6,590 bases of DNA from Chloroflexota bacterium. GTDB lineage: Bacteria > Chloroflexota > Anaerolineae > Fen-1058. Positions within the stretch are counted from its first letter, which is position 1. Each line of letters starts with the position of its first letter. Where the stretch lies: the NCBI GenBank assembly GCA_016219235.1, contig JACRBO010000039.1, positions 1-6,590 of the forward strand, given 5' to 3'. Positions 5,560 through 6,590 of this stretch are shown in pieces. The translations under genes were made by a program, and so were the position numbers. The notes beneath the pieces are model-generated. The model was given only the letters and a program-made list of their open reading frames with translations, made no database searches and was not told the origin of the DNA.

Positions 5560-6540
5560 CTATTTCCCGCGGCGCGAGAGTTGATCGATCGATACCGCCA
5601 GGATGACCAGCACGCCGGTGATCAACACTTGAGCGATGGAAGGCAGACCCATGAGTTGCAGCCCGTTGCGGAACACCCCCACCGTCAGCGCGCCGATGAA
5701 CGTGCCCATAATATTGCCCCGGCCGCCGAACAGGCTGGTGCCGCCGAGCACGACCGCCGTGATCGCCTCCAGGTTGAGATTTTCGCCCGCGCGTGGATCA
5801 CCGACTTCGGTTCGGGCGATGAAGAATAAGGCCGCAATACCATAGAAAAAGGCAGCCAGCATATACACCGCGATCAATATGCGCGTCGTGGGAATGCCGG
5901 CCAGGCGGGCCGCCTCGGGATTGTCGCCCACGGCATAAATGTAACGCCCAAAGACCGTCGAGCGCAAGACAAACCACATGATCAGATACAACACAACTAA
6001 CAGCACCGATCCATACGTAATCGCCGTTGAGCCGATCTTGAAAGTGCTGCCCAGAAAGAGCATAATGTCCGGCAGGCCCGTGATCGTCTGCGTCGTGTAA
6101 ATAATCATTGTGGCGAAAGCGATGTTGACTGTGCCCAGGGTGACGATGAAGGGCGGCAGATGAACCGTCGTCACCAGGAAGCCGTTCAGGAAGCCAAAGC
6201 CTAAACACACGAGCATCCCCAGCAGGATCGCCAGGAGCGGCGGCACGCCGTGATTGACGGCCAGGCTCGTCCTGAGGACCTGGCTGAGGGCCATCACCAT
6301 GCCGCATGAAAGGTCGATGCCGGACGTGAGGATGACCAGGGTTTGCCCGATCGCCAGCGCGCCGACGACTATCACCTGCTGGACGACCAGCGACAGGTTG
6401 GTGCCGGTCAGAAACCGATCGGTCTGTGAAGAAAAGAAAAAGATCGCCAGGAGCAAAGCGGCTAACGGACCCAGAATCGAGGAGCCGCGCAAGACCCGGA
6501 AGACGCCCAAGCGTTTCGTGCTCAAACTCATTGTGCTCAT
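5560..6540 (-). CDS. CUT2-type sugar ABC importer permease (RbsC/XylH family)
   Basis: This 326-residue polytopic inner-membrane protein, probably acting as a dimer, forms the channel for monosaccharide import and docks with the adjacent ATPase. Hydrophobic segments run through nearly the whole length: about 21-38, 50-72, 79-93, 100-123, 128-150, 172-192, 220-242, 258-270, 276-295 and 300-317. Family hallmarks are VILTSGIDLSCG (69-80), NGFLVTTVHLPPFIVTLGT (119-137), the cytoplasmic coupling loop FGRYIYAVGDNPEAARLAG (197-215) and AVVLGGTSLFGGRG (262-275). The length matches ribose and xylose permeases. I chose ATG at 6540 because GGAG (6548-6551) is 7 nt upstream; an in-frame GTG at 6588 would translate the palindrome. 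It is the most upstream gene seen in the operon. A sugar-binding protein gene, usual in such operons, is missing here and could be beyond the right edge. The basic start and RRGK end fit cytoplasmic termini. Confidence 0.94.
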   Translation of the reverse strand: MSTMSLSTKRLGVFRVLRGSSILGPLAALLLAIFFFSSQTDRFLTGTNLSLVVQQVIVVGALAIGQTLVILTSGIDLSCGMVMALSQVLRTSLAVNHGVPPLLAILLGMLVCLGFGFLNGFLVTTVHLPPFIVTLGTVNIAFATMIIYTTQTITGLPDIMLFLGSTFKIGSTAITYGSVLLVVLYLIMWFVLRSTVFGRYIYAVGDNPEAARLAGIPTTRILIAVYMLAAFFYGIAALFFIARTEVGDPRAGENLNLEAITAVVLGGTSLFGGRGNIMGTFIGALTVGVFRNGLQLMGLPSIAQVLITGVLVILAVSIDQLSRRGK

Positions 6541-6554
6541 CGTTGTTCTCCAGG

Positions 6555-6590
6555 GGGTGTTGGTGGAAGCGCGCGCTTCCACCAACACCC
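6555..6590. repeat. Perfect 36-bp palindrome abutting the permease ribosome-binding site
   Basis: Bases 6555-6572 (gggtgttggtggaagcgc) are the exact reverse complement of 6573-6590, an 18-bp arm with no spacer. It touches the window edge, and the flanking gg at 6553-6554 means it could extend further to the right. As RNA it would form a very stable stem whose foot is 3 nt from the permease GGAG. No U-tract follows on the minus strand, so it is not a typical terminator. It may be an intercistronic mRNA-stability or translation-dampening structure, one copy of a REP-like family, or, if this is a contig end, a fold-back assembly artefact. Confidence 0.8.

Noticed and set aside
1..6590. CRISPR array, tRNA/rRNA, transposase or phage genes
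   Set aside because: No regularly spaced long repeats, no tRNA cloverleaf and no mobile-element protein motif were seen; the repeats present are short-period or palindromic.

Overview
The window looks like a chromosomal piece of a free-living heterotrophic bacterium. All five recognisable genes lie on the minus strand and read from right to left. The GC content is moderately high (somewhat under 60% by eye). Three things suggest Chloroflexota (Anaerolineae/Caldilineae-like) as a first guess: a CUT2-type sugar importer beside an FGGY sugar kinase, a NarL-type two-component pair, and intergenic spaces full of short-period repeats. This assignment is an inference and could be wrong at phylum level.

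In transcription order the genes are: a CUT2/RbsC-type sugar permease (6540-5560), a double-cassette RbsA/XylG/MglA-type ATPase (5415-3901), a xylulokinase-like FGGY kinase (3756-2239), a soluble receiver-histidine kinase hybrid (2135-924), and a LuxR/NarL-family response regulator (927-271). The last two overlap by 4 bp (GTGA) and are almost certainly translationally coupled. The importer and kinase form a coherent uptake-and-phosphorylation module for a pentose or similar sugar. The periplasmic/lipoprotein sugar-binding protein such importers need is not in the window and may lie just beyond the right edge. The two-component pair may control this module or simply sit downstream of it; the sequence alone does not decide.

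The gaps between the genes are the unusual part. Each carries a different short repeat: a perfect 36-bp palindrome touching the permease ribosome-binding site (6555-6590); an inverted-repeat element of about 104 bp between permease and ATPase (5453-5556); a 7-bp-stem hairpin plus inverted 9-bp repeats between ATPase and kinase (3820-3893); a phase-locked array of 7-bp units between kinase and histidine kinase (2169-2259); and a 9-bp-period repeat with a 13-bp hairpin after the response regulator (169-231). The 7-bp array reaches into both flanking reading frames. It supplies the stop codon and last residues of the kinase, a misleading upstream ATG for the histidine kinase, and possibly a promoter -35 element.

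The left 270 bases contain no complete gene. They hold a possible C-terminal tail of a plus-strand gene (3-47), which would make the 169-231 hairpin a convergent-gene boundary.
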